Assembly (NCBI RefSeq): GCF_017104565.1
Contig: NZ_JAAGPD010000046.1
Location: 27,336-91,335, forward strand
Direction: 5' to 3'
Source of the DNA: Paraburkholderia sp. Tr-20389
GTDB lineage: Bacteria > Pseudomonadota > Gammaproteobacteria > Burkholderiales > Burkholderiaceae
Length of the DNA: 64,000 nucleotides
Below, in pieces: positions 54,626 to 63,873 of the stretch (positions are counted from its first letter, which is position 1; each line of letters opens with the position of its first letter). The notes below the pieces were generated by a model. It did no database searches, had not been told where the DNA came from, and was given only the letters and a program-made list of their open reading frames with translations. The position numbers and the translations under genes are program-made.

Positions 54626-56107
54626 TTACTTGATGTACCAGCCCCACGGCTTGTCGCTGCCGTACCGCGTGATCTGCTTCGTTTCCAGGTAGTTGTTCAT
54701 ACCCCACTCGCCCAGTTCGCGGCCGATCCCGCTCTGCTTGTAGCCGCCCCACGGCGCTTCCGTGAAGGTCGGCTGCGAGCAGTTGATCCACACGATCCCC
54801 GCGCGCAGCGCTCGCGCGACGCGTTCGCAACGTGCGTCGTCGCGCGACATGACGGCGGCGGCGAGACCGAAGCGCGAGTCGTTGGCGGAACGCACGGCTT
54901 CGTCCTCAGTGTCGAACGGCCGCACGCACACCACGGGGCCGAAAATTTCTTCCTGCCAGATCCAGCTTTGCTCGGGAACATCCGCGAACACGACGGGCTC
55001 CATGAAGTAGCCCTTGTCGAGATGCGCGGGCCGCCCGCCGCCCGTCACGAGCCGCGCGCCTTCCTGCTTGCCGCGCTCGACGGCTTCGAGCACCTTGCCG
55101 TACTGCCCCTTGCTGACGATCGGCCCGAGCAGCACGCCATCGTCGAGCCCGCTGCCAATGATGATTTTGCGCGTTTCCTCTTCGAGGCGTTCGATCAGAC
55201 GCGCGTAGATGCCACGCTGCACGAGCACGCGCGAGGTCGCCGAGCACACTTCGCCCTGGTTCCAGAAAATGCCGAACATGATCCATTCGACGGCTGCGTC
55301 GATATCGCTGTCGTCGAACACGATGAACGGCGATTTGCCGCCCAGTTCGAGGCTGATGTTCTTGATGTCCCGCGCGGCCGCCTGCATGATGCGGCTGCCC
55401 GTCGGCACGCTGCCCGTGAACGCGAGCTTGTCGATACCCGGATGTTCGCTGAGCGGCGCGCCCGCGTCCTTGCCGAAACCCGTGACGACGTTGAGCACGC
55501 CGGGCGGCAGGTCCGCCGCCGCCGCGATTCCGGCAAGTTCGAGCGCCGTCAGCGGCGTCAGCTCGGAAGGCTTCAGGACCATCGTGCATCCAGCCGCCAG
55601 TGCCGGCGCGACCTTCCAGGCTGCCATCAGCATCGGGAAATTCCACGGGATGATCGCGCCCGCCACGCCGATCGGCTCCTTGCGCACGACGGATGTGAAG
55701 CGGTCGTCGGACAGCGCGACGGGTTGCTCGGCACTGTCGTCGAGCGCTTCGGCGAGGCCCGCGTAGAACTCGAAGCATCCTGCCGCGTCGCCGAGATCCC
55801 ACAGCGCTTCGGGCAGCGGCTTGCCGTTGTCGCGCACTTCGATTTCGGCCAGTTCTTGCAGACGCTCGCGGATGCCCTTGCCGATCCGCCGCAGCACTGC
55901 CGCACGCTCGGCGCCGCGCATGCGCGGCCACGGACCTTCGTCGAACGCTCTACGTGCTGCCTGCACGGCGAGGTCGACGTCCTCTGCCGTCGCAGCGGCC
56001 ACCTTGGCGATCACCTGCTCGCTGCATGGGTCGATCGTATCGAAGGTGCCATGGTTGACAGGCGCGACCCAGCGGCCGTCGATGAAAAGTCGATCGTAGG
56101 ATTTCAT
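54626..56107 (-). CDS. NAD(P)-dependent aldehyde dehydrogenase
   Basis: 493 residues from the ATG at 56107 (MKSYDRLFIDGRWV). ALDH motifs: PWNFPMLMAAWKVAPALAAGC, FTGSVPTGSRIM, LELGGKSPF (general base Glu), QGEVCSATSR with nucleophile Cys288, and PWGGYKQSGIGRELG. Overall it resembles betaine-aldehyde-type dehydrogenases. In this operon the expected substrate is 2-oxoglutarate semialdehyde, the last intermediate of hydroxyproline breakdown, giving 2-oxoglutarate. That assignment comes from context. Starts 2 nt after the stop of paralogue 2. Confidence 0.92.
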   Translation of the reverse strand: MKSYDRLFIDGRWVAPVNHGTFDTIDPCSEQVIAKVAAATAEDVDLAVQAARRAFDEGPWPRMRGAERAAVLRRIGKGIRERLQELAEIEVRDNGKPLPEALWDLGDAAGCFEFYAGLAEALDDSAEQPVALSDDRFTSVVRKEPIGVAGAIIPWNFPMLMAAWKVAPALAAGCTMVLKPSELTPLTALELAGIAAAADLPPGVLNVVTGFGKDAGAPLSEHPGIDKLAFTGSVPTGSRIMQAAARDIKNISLELGGKSPFIVFDDSDIDAAVEWIMFGIFWNQGEVCSATSRVLVQRGIYARLIERLEEETRKIIIGSGLDDGVLLGPIVSKGQYGKVLEAVERGKQEGARLVTGGGRPAHLDKGYFMEPVVFADVPEQSWIWQEEIFGPVVCVRPFDTEDEAVRSANDSRFGLAAAVMSRDDARCERVARALRAGIVWINCSQPTFTEAPWGGYKQSGIGRELGEWGMNNYLETKQITRYGSDKPWGWYIK

Positions 56108-56109
56108 GT

Positions 56110-57183
56110 TCAGTTTGAAGTTGATTGACGCGATTTGATGAGCTTGTCGTCGACTGCTTCCAGCCAGGTGTCGGCCACCGTGAAGCCGGTCTGGAAGCGG
56201 TCCGTCGGATCCACGCCGATCTGCGAAATGGCGGTGATCCACGCCTGACCGGACACGACGGGCACCACGGCCGCGTAATCGCCAACCTTCGTCGTCGCTG
56301 CGACACGGCTTTCGAATCGCGATCCTGTGATCGATTCATGCACGAAGGTTTCCCCGACGTCGATGAGACCGCGCGCGTGCAACACCGCGAGCCGTGCCGA
56401 CGTTCCCGTGCCACACGGAGAACGGTCGCAACGCCCCGGCGACACGACGACGGTGTTGCGTGCAAACAGCTTGCCGTTTTCCCTCCGCAACGGGGCCATG
56501 AACTGCGTATTCGTGACGCCCTTGATCAGCGGATTGAGCGGATGCGAGAAAGGCAGTTGCTCGACGGCGGCCGCCTTGATCTTCTGGCCGAGTTCGCAAA
56601 GATCTCGCGCTTCGTCGGGCGCAATATCGAAACCGAGCGCTTGCGCATCGACCAGTGCGTAAGTCATGCCGCCATACGCGACGTCGATCCTGATGCTGCC
56701 GGCACCGGGCACATCGACATACGCATCCAGATGCGCGACGAAAGCGGGCTGGTTCGTGAACTCGACGCGCGTCACCTTGCCGTTCGAGCACTCGCAGCGC
56801 ACATGAATGAGTCCGGCGGGCGCCTCCAGCACCAGTTCCGTGACGGGCTCGTGCATCGGCAGAATGCCCGTTTCGAGCAGCACGGTGGCGACGCACATCG
56901 TGTTCGAGCCGGACATCGCCACGTATTCCGTCGATTCACCGATCACATAGCCCATCTGCGCGCGAGGATCCGTGGCGGGCAAGATGAAATTGACGTTGTG
57001 ATTCACCGAGCCGCGAGGCTCGAAGAGACACACCTTGCGCACCTCGTCCGCATGCTCTTCGAGATACAGCATCTTCTCGAACAGGGTCTTGCCCGGCACA
57101 TCGATCAGCCCTCCCGTCACGACATTGCCGACTTCGCCTTCGGCATGGCAGCCGACCATCGTAAACGTTCTGTTCCAACGCAT
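56110..57183 (-). CDS. Proline racemase superfamily enzyme, Ser/Cys active site (paralogue 2)
   Basis: 357 residues, same architecture as paralogue 1: first motif AMSGSNTMC with Ser91, second motif [11 protein letters not shown] with Cys257. The pair probably arose by duplication; both start MRW and share the EGEVGNVVTGG and EPRG segments. Reaction uncertain: 3- or 4-hydroxyproline epimerase, or trans-3-hydroxyproline dehydratase. It stands between the FAD oxidoreductase and the aldehyde dehydrogenase genes, tightly packed, so belongs to the same pathway. Confidence 0.85.
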   Translation of the reverse strand: MRWNRTFTMVGCHAEGEVGNVVTGGLIDVPGKTLFEKMLYLEEHADEVRKVCLFEPRGSVNHNVNFILPATDPRAQMGYVIGESTEYVAMSGSNTMCVATVLLETGILPMHEPVTELVLEAPAGLIHVRCECSNGKVTRVEFTNQPAFVAHLDAYVDVPGAGSIRIDVAYGGMTYALVDAQALGFDIAPDEARDLCELGQKIKAAAVEQLPFSHPLNPLIKGVTNTQFMAPLRRENGKLFARNTVVVSPGRCDRSPCGTGTSARLAVLHARGLIDVGETFVHESITGSRFESRVAATTKVGDYAAVVPVVSGQAWITAISQIGVDPTDRFQTGFTVADTWLEAVDDKLIKSRQSTSN

Positions 57184-57206
57184 CGTGTTCTCCGTGATGG
57201 TGATCT

Positions 57207-58496
57207 CTAGAAGCGGTATGCACTGAACGGCGTCAGATCCTGTTTCGTCGGTCTGCCTGCGACCAGATCGGCGATCAGCCGCCCCGTCGTCGCGCCGAGC
57301 GTGAGACCGAGTTGTCCGTGGCCGAATGCCATGAATACGTTCGACAGTCGGCGAGAACGATCGATGATCGGTTTCGTATCCGGCAAGAACGGCCGATAGC
57401 CGACGCCATACTCGACCTGCGATGTGCGCATCGTTGGCAACACGCGTTTAGCCTTCTCGAGAATGATGTCCGCGCGCCGGAAATCCGGTTTGGCGTCGCG
57501 GCCCGCGAACTCGATCGTGCCGCCAATCTGCAGGCCGCGCGTCATCGGCGTGAAGCAGAAGCCGCCATCCGCATAGATGGTCGAATGGCGGATTTCCACG
57601 CCGGGGTCCGCGACGACGGCCTGATAGCCGGCGATGCCCGTCAGCGGCACATCGATCCCCAGAGAACGGAAGAAGCGCCGCGCGCCCGTGCCCGCGGCGA
57701 CGATCACGTGCCGGGCCGCAATGCACTCGCCGTTCGACAGCGTGACGCCCGTCGCGCGGCCGTTAGACTCGTCGATGCGATTCGCTTCCGTGCGGATCCG
57801 GCGGCCGCCCTGCGCGATGAAACTGGCCGTCAGCGCCGCGATGAAGCCCATCGTGTCGCTCACTGCGCGCCAGTCCGGAAACATCAGCCCGTGTGAGAAC
57901 CTGCCTGCGAACGCCGGTTCGAGATCGCCGATTTCCTTCGCGTTCAGCCGCTGAGACCTGAAGCCGAGCGACTCGCGCAGATCCAGATGCGGCTGCTCGT
58001 GCGCAAGCGCATTGGGGTCGTCGAATACTTCGAGGATCGGCCGCTCGCCCATCAGCGTCTTGTCGTCGCAAGCGTCGAGCAGTGGCGCAAAGTCCGCGTA
58101 GACGTCATGCGTGAGCGTCGCCATCGACTGCGCAATCTCGACGATCTTCGCGTGCCGCGCGCACATCAGAAAGCGCACGAACCACGGGACGATGCCCGGC
58201 AATGCGTCGGGACGAAGCGACAGCGGCCCCTTCCGGTCGAACAGCCAGCCGGGCACTTTCATCAGCACGCCAGGCTTCGACAGCGGAATGACTTCGCTCA
58301 CGGCCATCTGGCCGCAGCTCCACTTCGCCGTGCTGTTGCCTGGCGCTTCGGGGTCGATCAGCGTGACGGCGTATCCGGCGCGCTGAAGATAGAGCGCGCA
58401 GCACACGCCCACGATGCCGCCGCCGATCACGACAGCGGACTCCTGGCTGGCAGGCAGTGTCTCATTCGAAATAGGCTCGCGAGGAACGGCGTTCAC
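57207..58496 (-). CDS. FAD-dependent D-amino acid / D-hydroxyproline dehydrogenase (DadA-like)
   Basis: 429 residues. The GTG at 58496 overlaps the epimerase stop (GTGA) and has an AGGAG site, so translation is coupled. The dinucleotide fold begins [13 protein letters not shown] (about 22-34), followed by the DAO domain ([33 protein letters not shown]) and a C-terminal [27 protein letters not shown] motif. In the operon it would oxidise cis-4-hydroxy-D-proline to the pyrroline carboxylate acted on by the DapA-like deaminase. Membrane-associated electron transfer is likely for the family. Confidence 0.9.
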   Translation of the reverse strand: MNAVPREPISNETLPASQESAVVIGGGIVGVCCALYLQRAGYAVTLIDPEAPGNSTAKWSCGQMAVSEVIPLSKPGVLMKVPGWLFDRKGPLSLRPDALPGIVPWFVRFLMCARHAKIVEIAQSMATLTHDVYADFAPLLDACDDKTLMGERPILEVFDDPNALAHEQPHLDLRESLGFRSQRLNAKEIGDLEPAFAGRFSHGLMFPDWRAVSDTMGFIAALTASFIAQGGRRIRTEANRIDESNGRATGVTLSNGECIAARHVIVAAGTGARRFFRSLGIDVPLTGIAGYQAVVADPGVEIRHSTIYADGGFCFTPMTRGLQIGGTIEFAGRDAKPDFRRADIILEKAKRVLPTMRTSQVEYGVGYRPFLPDTKPIIDRSRRLSNVFMAFGHGQLGLTLGATTGRLIADLVAGRPTKQDLTPFSAYRF

Positions 58497-59509
58497 TTCA
58501 CGTACTCCTGAAGGCTGAAACCATGTGCATAGGGCTGAGTATCGTCGACGTAGTGTTCTGCGCGCCCGGTGATCCACGCACGTCCTTCGACGCTCGGCAA
58601 CACTGCGTCCAGACCATTGCCGACTGTCGTCACAGCTTCCACGCGGCCCGTAAAGCAACTGCCGATCAGGCTTTGATGGCGGAACGCCTGACCCTGCGCG
58701 AGCAGACCGCGTGCGTAGCGCTGCGCAACGCGTGCGGAGGTACCCGTGCCGCATGGCGAGCGGTCGATCAGGTTGTCGCCGGCGATCACGACCGCGCGCG
58801 CATCGGCGTTATCCGATACAGGTGCGCCCGTCCACATCGCATGCCTGACGCCGCATATGGCCGGGTCGTCCGGATGGACCACGTCGAGCGTTTCGTTCAC
58901 CGCCTGTTGCATCTGGCGGCCCCACGCGAGCAACTGGTCTGGCGTGAAGTGCTCGCAGCCCGGAAAGTTGGGCTGCACTTCGACGATCGGATAGAAATTT
59001 CCGCCATATGCGATATCGACAGTGAGCAGCCCGAAATGCGGATGCACGATCTCGACATCGCGATGAAGCAGAAAGCTCGGCACGTTCGTGAAGCGCACCG
59101 ACGCCACCCGCTCGCCGTCCATCACATAGCGCGCGTGGAGCTTGCCTGCGGGCACATCCACGACGATGGTGCCGGGCGACTTCGGGCGAACCAGACCCGC
59201 TTCGAGCGCGAACGAAATCGAGCCGATCGACGCATGGCCGCACATCGGCAGGCAGCCCGAGGTTTCGATGAACAGCAGGCTCATATCCGCGTCGGCGGAA
59301 ACGGGCGGATACAGCAGCGTGCCGGACATATGCGCATGCCCGCGCGGTTCGAGCATCAATGCGCGGCGAATCCAGTCGTGGTTGTCGACGAACGCCTTGC
59401 GGCGCGCCGCCATCGTCGCCCCTTCGAGGGCGGGCATGCCGTCGATCAACATGCGCACGGGCATACCTTCCGTATGTCCTTCGATGCTCGCGAAACGGTG
59501 TCTGGTCAT
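58493..59509 (-). CDS. 4-hydroxyproline 2-epimerase (Cys/Cys)
   Basis: 338 residues. Both catalytic cysteines are present: Cys90 in [10 protein letters not shown] and Cys253 in [11 protein letters not shown]. This is the arrangement of true proline racemases and 4-hydroxyproline 2-epimerases, and the neighbours (DadA-like oxidase, DapA-like deaminase, ALDH) point to epimerisation of trans-4-hydroxy-L-proline to cis-4-hydroxy-D-proline as the pathway entry. It is the one standard member among three superfamily genes here. Its stop overlaps the start of the oxidase gene. Confidence 0.9.
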   Translation of the reverse strand: MTRHRFASIEGHTEGMPVRMLIDGMPALEGATMAARRKAFVDNHDWIRRALMLEPRGHAHMSGTLLYPPVSADADMSLLFIETSGCLPMCGHASIGSISFALEAGLVRPKSPGTIVVDVPAGKLHARYVMDGERVASVRFTNVPSFLLHRDVEIVHPHFGLLTVDIAYGGNFYPIVEVQPNFPGCEHFTPDQLLAWGRQMQQAVNETLDVVHPDDPAICGVRHAMWTGAPVSDNADARAVVIAGDNLIDRSPCGTGTSARVAQRYARGLLAQGQAFRHQSLIGSCFTGRVEAVTTVGNGLDAVLPSVEGRAWITGRAEHYVDDTQPYAHGFSLQEYVK

Positions 59510-59531
59510 TCGAGTGTCCCGAAAGAGGAAG

Positions 59532-59553
59532 GCCGGCGGCTCGATCCGCCGGC
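59532..59553 (-). promoter_or_regulatory. Intercistronic hairpin
   Basis: GCCGGCGG and CCGCCGGC, 8-bp stem with a 6-nt CTCGAT loop, between the DapA-like gene and the epimerase gene. It may stabilise the upstream mRNA or tune expression between the transport and enzyme parts of the operon. Confidence 0.45.
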
Positions 59554-59560
59554 ACGGTCG

Positions 59561-60439
59561 TCAGGCCAGCGCCGCTTCGTACACTGCGCGGAAGTCGGCC
59601 TTCTCTTCGTCGGTCAGCGGCTTCAGCGGCATGCGCGCGGCGCCGACCTTGAAGCCGGCCAGTTCGCAGCCGTATTTCACCTTCTGCACGAACTTGCCTG
59701 CTTCCATCGTCGCCATCACGGGGAACAGCGAGCGCATCACGTTCTGGGCGCCGCGAATATCGCCGGCGGTGAACTTGTTGTAGAAATCGACGACCTGATT
59801 CACGAAGCAGTTCGCAGGCCCGCAGATCCAGCTCGTTGCGCCCCACAGGAAGAAGTCGAGCGCCTGATCGTCGGAGCCGCAGGACAGCTGATAGTTGTCC
59901 TTGTACTTCTCGCCGATTTCGATGGCGCGCAGCAGATTGCCGCTGCTTTCCTTGATGCCGACCACACGCGGATGGTCCTTGAGCGCTTCCAGCACGCCGA
60001 AGCCCACTTCGACGTTGGTGCGCACCGGATAGTTGTACAGGATGACATTGACGTCGGGCACCGCTTCGAGAATCGCTTCGTAGTGGCCGATCAGTTCTTC
60101 CTGCGACGGCAATGCGTAGTACGGCGGCGCGATCAGCACGTTGGTATAGCCGGCATCGCGCACCAGACGTGTCTGCTCAATGACCTCACGCGTGCTCGAA
60201 CCGTTCGCGCCGCCGATCAGCGTGCCGCGGTTGCCGACCACTTCGCGCACGGTCTTGAGGATTGCGCGGCGTTCGTCGTGCGTGAGCGCATAGTATTCGC
60301 CCGTCGAACCCAGCGGCACGAAGCCTGTCACGCCCCCTTTGAGCTGAAATTCGAGGATGTTCGCAAGCGTGTCGTGATCGACTGCGCCGGAAGCGTTGAA
60401 CGGCGTCACGAGTGCGGGCAGGATTCCCTTCATCTGCAT
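59561..60439 (-). CDS. DapA-family lyase, likely pyrroline-4-hydroxy-2-carboxylate deaminase
   Basis: 292-residue TIM-barrel N-acetylneuraminate lyase/dihydrodipicolinate synthase family member. Schiff-base Lys163 (VVGIKESSG), Tyr135 in LYNYP, and the GSTGEYYALT substrate loop are present. In hydroxyproline clusters this family converts 1-pyrroline-4-hydroxy-2-carboxylate to 2-oxoglutarate semialdehyde; the position between the ABC transporter and the epimerase supports that over lysine synthesis. Start MQMKGILPAL; the MKG internal Met is an alternative. Confidence 0.88.
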   Translation of the reverse strand: MQMKGILPALVTPFNASGAVDHDTLANILEFQLKGGVTGFVPLGSTGEYYALTHDERRAILKTVREVVGNRGTLIGGANGSSTREVIEQTRLVRDAGYTNVLIAPPYYALPSQEELIGHYEAILEAVPDVNVILYNYPVRTNVEVGFGVLEALKDHPRVVGIKESSGNLLRAIEIGEKYKDNYQLSCGSDDQALDFFLWGATSWICGPANCFVNQVVDFYNKFTAGDIRGAQNVMRSLFPVMATMEAGKFVQKVKYGCELAGFKVGAARMPLKPLTDEEKADFRAVYEAALA

Positions 60440-60486
60440 GATTGTTTCTCCACTAAAACGATGGACTGGTTGGGTTATCAGGGTTG

Positions 60487-61149
60487 TCAGGCAAAACGCG
60501 AAAGCAAGCGTGTCTCGACCACGCCGACAAGACGCGTCAGCGGGAAAGCGACAAGGAAGTAAATGATGGCGACAGTGGTAAGAAACTCGACCGGCCGCGC
60601 CGTGCTCGTCGAAATGCTCTGGCCGACGAACATCAGGTCGGCAACGCCGACGGACGAGATCAACGCGCTCTCCTTGAACAGGCTCACGATGTTCGAGAGC
60701 AGCGGCGGAATCGCGCGCAGCAGCGCCTGCGGAAAGATCACGTAGAGAATCTTCGCGTGCGCCGACAGGCTCAATGCGATGCAGGCGTCGTGCTGCTCGG
60801 CCGAAATGGATTTCAGCGCGCCGCGAAACGTTTCGCTGGTGATGGCCGCCATATACAGCGTCAGCGAAATCACCACGGACAGATACGGCGGAATTCCGAC
60901 CCTGAACACCACGGGAAAACAGAAGTACACCCAGAACAACTGGATCAACAAAGGCGTGCCGCGAAAGAACTCCACGTAAAGCGTGGTCGCGGTTTTCATC
61001 CAGCGCGAAGGCGACATTCTCAACAGGCTCAGAACGAACCCCGCGAGGCTTCCGATCACCGCGCAGCTGCTCGTGAACGCAACCGTGAGGGCGAGCCCTT
61101 TGAGCAATACCAGCCAGTACGGCAGCACGGCGGAAAATTCGAGGTGCAT
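60487..61149 (-). CDS. Polar amino acid ABC transporter permease 1
   Basis: 220-residue HisM/GlnP-type permease. Five helices; the EAA loop reads SAEQHDACIALSLSAHAKILYVIFPQALLRAIPPLLSNIVSLFKESAL, and FFRGTPLLIQLFWVYF is the typical front segment. Partner of the following permease; together they form the transmembrane channel for hydroxyproline or a related amino acid. The start follows the stop of permease 2 by 10 nt. Confidence 0.92.
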   Translation of the reverse strand: MHLEFSAVLPYWLVLLKGLALTVAFTSSCAVIGSLAGFVLSLLRMSPSRWMKTATTLYVEFFRGTPLLIQLFWVYFCFPVVFRVGIPPYLSVVISLTLYMAAITSETFRGALKSISAEQHDACIALSLSAHAKILYVIFPQALLRAIPPLLSNIVSLFKESALISSVGVADLMFVGQSISTSTARPVEFLTTVAIIYFLVAFPLTRLVGVVETRLLSRFA

Positions 61150-61159
61150 GGTCTTCTCC

Positions 61160-61831
61160 TCAACGGCGGACGGCGAGGTCCTGACGACGCTCGATCACGT
61201 GCACCAGCCTTGCTATCGGCAGTGAGAGCGCGAAGTAAATGAGCGCGACCAGCGTGTAGGTTTCGAGCGGACGATACGCTTCCGTCGCGAGGCTCTTGCC
61301 GACATACATCAGGTCTGCGACGGCCACGATGGCCACCAGTGCGCTCTGCTGCAGGCTGCCGATGCCGTTGGTCATCAGCACAGGCATCGCACTGCGCAGC
61401 GCCTGCGGCAGCACCACATAAAAGGTGCGCTGCCACGGCTTCAGTCCGAGCGCGATGCAGGCATCGAGATGCTCCTTCGGGACGGCCTGCACGCCGGCGC
61501 GGTAAGCCTCGGCGTTGAAGGCCGTCAGGTTGAGGCCGAGCGCCAGCACGCCCATCGCAATCGGGTCGATGAAGACATCGACCATCATCGGAATGCAGTA
61601 GAAGAACCAGACGATCTGCAGCAGCGCCGGCGTGCAGCGAAAGAACTCAATGAAAAGCTGTGCGGGCCAGCGAATCGCGGTCCACCGGCTCATCGCCAGA
61701 AGACACAGGAAAAAGCCCAGCACCAGGCCCATCACGTTGGATGCGACCGCCAGTTCGAGCGTGACCTTCAGACCGGCGAGCAACGCGCCGACGCTGCCCG
61801 CGAGAAAATGGAAATCGAAGTGGTAGTTCAT
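61160..61831 (-). CDS. Polar amino acid ABC transporter permease 2
   Basis: 223 residues from the ATG at 61831; upstream frame is in the ATPase gene. Same family as permease 1: FFRCTPALLQIVWFFYCIP front motif and the EAA loop KEHLDACIALGLKPWQRTFYVVLPQALRSAMPVLMTNGIGSLQQSALV. The two permeases form the heterodimeric membrane part of a basic/polar amino acid importer that feeds the catabolic enzymes downstream. Confidence 0.92.
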   Translation of the reverse strand: MNYHFDFHFLAGSVGALLAGLKVTLELAVASNVMGLVLGFFLCLLAMSRWTAIRWPAQLFIEFFRCTPALLQIVWFFYCIPMMVDVFIDPIAMGVLALGLNLTAFNAEAYRAGVQAVPKEHLDACIALGLKPWQRTFYVVLPQALRSAMPVLMTNGIGSLQQSALVAIVAVADLMYVGKSLATEAYRPLETYTLVALIYFALSLPIARLVHVIERRQDLAVRR

Positions 61832-61839
61832 CGCGGGCC

Positions 61840-62673
61840 TCAGTCGAGATGCAGCACTTTCTCGAGGAACTCCCGCGTACGGGCTTCCTTCGGGCACTTG
61901 AACATGTCGCCGGGCGCACCCTGCTCGACGATTTTTCCGCTCGCGCAAAACACCACGCGCGTCGCGATATCGCGGGCGAAATGCATGTCGTGCGTGACGA
62001 TGATCATCGCCATCTTCTGTTCGGCGAGTTGCAGCATCACGTTCTGCACTTCGATGACCATTTCCGGGTCGAGTGCCGACGTCACTTCGTCGAACAGCAT
62101 CAGCTTCGGTTCGAGCATCAGCGCGCGCGCGATGGCCACGCGCTGCTTCTGGCCGCCGGACAGCTGACTCGGATACGCGTGCAGCTTGCTTTCCAGACCC
62201 AGCCGCGCGAGATACATGCGTGCGCGTTCGGTCGCCTGCGCCTTCGACAGGCCGCCGACCTTCATGGGCGCGAGGATGAGATTGCCGAGCACGGAAAGAT
62301 GCGGAAACAGCGTGTAGTGCTGAAACACCATGCCGATCTGCTTCTGCAGCTTCGCATCGATACGCTTCGAGCGGCCCGAGTCCGCGCCGAAGATATACGG
62401 CTTGCCCTGGAATCCGATCCGTCCGCCCTGAATGCCTTCCAGACCCATCATCACTCGCAGGAGCGAGCTTTTGCCGCTTCCGCTAGGACCGATGATGACG
62501 AGCCGGTCGTCGGCGCGCATGTCGAGATTCATGTGATCCATGACCACCAGGTTTTCGCCGTAGGACTTGTACACGCCCTCGAACTGCACGAAGTCGCCCA
62601 TCGTCGACGGCGCGAAGTCCACCACGGTCGGTGGAGTGTGAGAGTCGGCAATCATGGTTTGCGATGACAGCAT
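61840..62673 (-). CDS. Polar amino acid ABC transporter ATP-binding protein
   Basis: 277 residues from the ATG at 62673 (GGAGAG site). About 30 N-terminal residues precede the ABC core. Walker A GPSGSGKSS, Q-loop MVFQHYTLFPHLSVLGNL, signature LSGGQKQRVAIARAL, Walker B LMLFDEVTSALDPE, switch His in IVTHDMHFA: GlnQ/HisP type. Between the binding protein and permease genes in a four-gene transporter set. Confidence 0.93.
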   Translation of the reverse strand: MLSSQTMIADSHTPPTVVDFAPSTMGDFVQFEGVYKSYGENLVVMDHMNLDMRADDRLVIIGPSGSGKSSLLRVMMGLEGIQGGRIGFQGKPYIFGADSGRSKRIDAKLQKQIGMVFQHYTLFPHLSVLGNLILAPMKVGGLSKAQATERARMYLARLGLESKLHAYPSQLSGGQKQRVAIARALMLEPKLMLFDEVTSALDPEMVIEVQNVMLQLAEQKMAMIIVTHDMHFARDIATRVVFCASGKIVEQGAPGDMFKCPKEARTREFLEKVLHLD

Positions 62674-62780
62674 GAAATCTCTCCAGCGGGACGCGCCCTC
62701 AGGCGCGCGAAGGTGAATCGAATCGGGCGTGGGTGGATGCCAGCCACGAACGAGCGGACGCTCGCGGCTGGCCGTGAACA

Positions 62781-63614
62781 TCACTTGTTCGAAGCGAGCA
62801 TCGATTGAACGGATGTCTTGATGAGGCGATTGACCGCGCCGGAGCTGACCTGCTCGCTCACGTACTTGTTGAGCACGGCGATGTCGGCGGCAGGCGTGTC
62901 CTTCCTGATCCCGAATGCAACTTCCTGCTGCGCGAGCGGCGGGTTGGGCTGAATGGCGACGGCCCAGTCGGGATGCGCCTCCGTCAGCAGCATGTTGGTG
63001 ATGTTGGCGTCGGCGAGAAGGTCGGCGCGTTTGGACATCAGTGCGAGGCGCGTTTCATCGTTCCCCGGCAAGCGCATGATCTGCGCCTGTTTGAGGACGG
63101 CTGTGATCGCCTTGTCCTGCGCGGAACCCGACATCACCGCGACCGTCACGCCCGGCTTGTCGATCTCCGCGATGGAATGCGCGCCCTTCGCGACTTTCGG
63201 GTTGTTCTTGTTGTAGACGAACGAAACGTTGTAGTCCGTTGCGGGTGCGGAGAAGGAGATCGCTTTTTCCCGCTCAGGCGTGTCGTTGAGCGCCATCGAC
63301 AGATCCCACTTGTTCGATTGCAGGCCCGCGACGATGTTGTCCCAGTTGGTATCGACGAATTCGACTTTCACCTTCAGCACGTTCTGTCCGAAGTTGCGGC
63401 ACAACTCCGAAAAGAAGCCGCTGTATTCGCCCGTCTTCGGGTCGCGCATCACGTACGGCGGCGCGACAGCGGCGCCGCATCGCAGGACGCCCGCCTTCTT
63501 CACACTTTCCCAGCCGGTGGTTCCGTCGGCGTGCGACGGCGCGCTGGCAACGACGCAGCCCACAGCTACGAAAGACAAGAACGCCTGGCGGATGAAACAG
63601 GACAGCCGAACCAT
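62781..63614 (-). CDS. Polar amino acid ABC transporter binding protein
   Basis: 277 residues from the ATG at 63614, preceded by a GGAGAGG site. Signal peptide ends near VASAPSHA. The mature part is family-3 type: VLRCGAAVAPPYVMRDPKTGEYSGFFSELCRNFGQ, VDTNWDNIVAGLQSNKWDLSMALNDTPEREKAISFSAP, and VAVMSGSAQDKAI. First gene of the leftward operon, so its promoter region (63615-63740) is the likely control point for the whole set. Confidence 0.92.
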   Translation of the reverse strand: MVRLSCFIRQAFLSFVAVGCVVASAPSHADGTTGWESVKKAGVLRCGAAVAPPYVMRDPKTGEYSGFFSELCRNFGQNVLKVKVEFVDTNWDNIVAGLQSNKWDLSMALNDTPEREKAISFSAPATDYNVSFVYNKNNPKVAKGAHSIAEIDKPGVTVAVMSGSAQDKAITAVLKQAQIMRLPGNDETRLALMSKRADLLADANITNMLLTEAHPDWAVAIQPNPPLAQQEVAFGIRKDTPAADIAVLNKYVSEQVSSGAVNRLIKTSVQSMLASNK

Positions 63615-63670
63615 GATGACCTCTCCAATAAGGGTAATCCCGAAGGTGGAACATGCCCACCACACAAATC

Positions 63671-63705
63671 TGTGCATCTAATTGTGTGCAGCGATGTATG
63701 CATCG
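63671..63705. promoter_or_regulatory. Candidate GntR/FCD operator upstream of the operon
   Basis: Three TGT..GCA motifs: TGTGCA (63671), TGTGCA (63685) and TGTATGCA (63696), the last inside the near-palindrome CGATGTATGCATCG (63692-63705). This is like the TGTATACA-type sites of FCD-GntR regulators, and a GntR gene closes the operon. Confidence 0.35.
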
Positions 63706-63873
63706 TAGAAAATCAATAATCGGGCTGTCAACCAGGAAATTGCCCTGGGGTGGTTTTTTTTAAGTGGCGGCGGCTTTTCGTCGAAGGGGGAGCACATTTC
63801 GCGGCAGTGGCGAAAAGTGTCTGATCACGTCTTCCGGGCGCTATCCAGCGTCATCGCCGGCAGGGGAAGGCAG

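Noticed and set aside
53581-57183. Reading the two Ser/Cys racemase genes as inactive copies
   Set aside because: Both are full length with intact frames and the second catalytic Cys; superfamily members without the first Cys are known to be active on other substrates.
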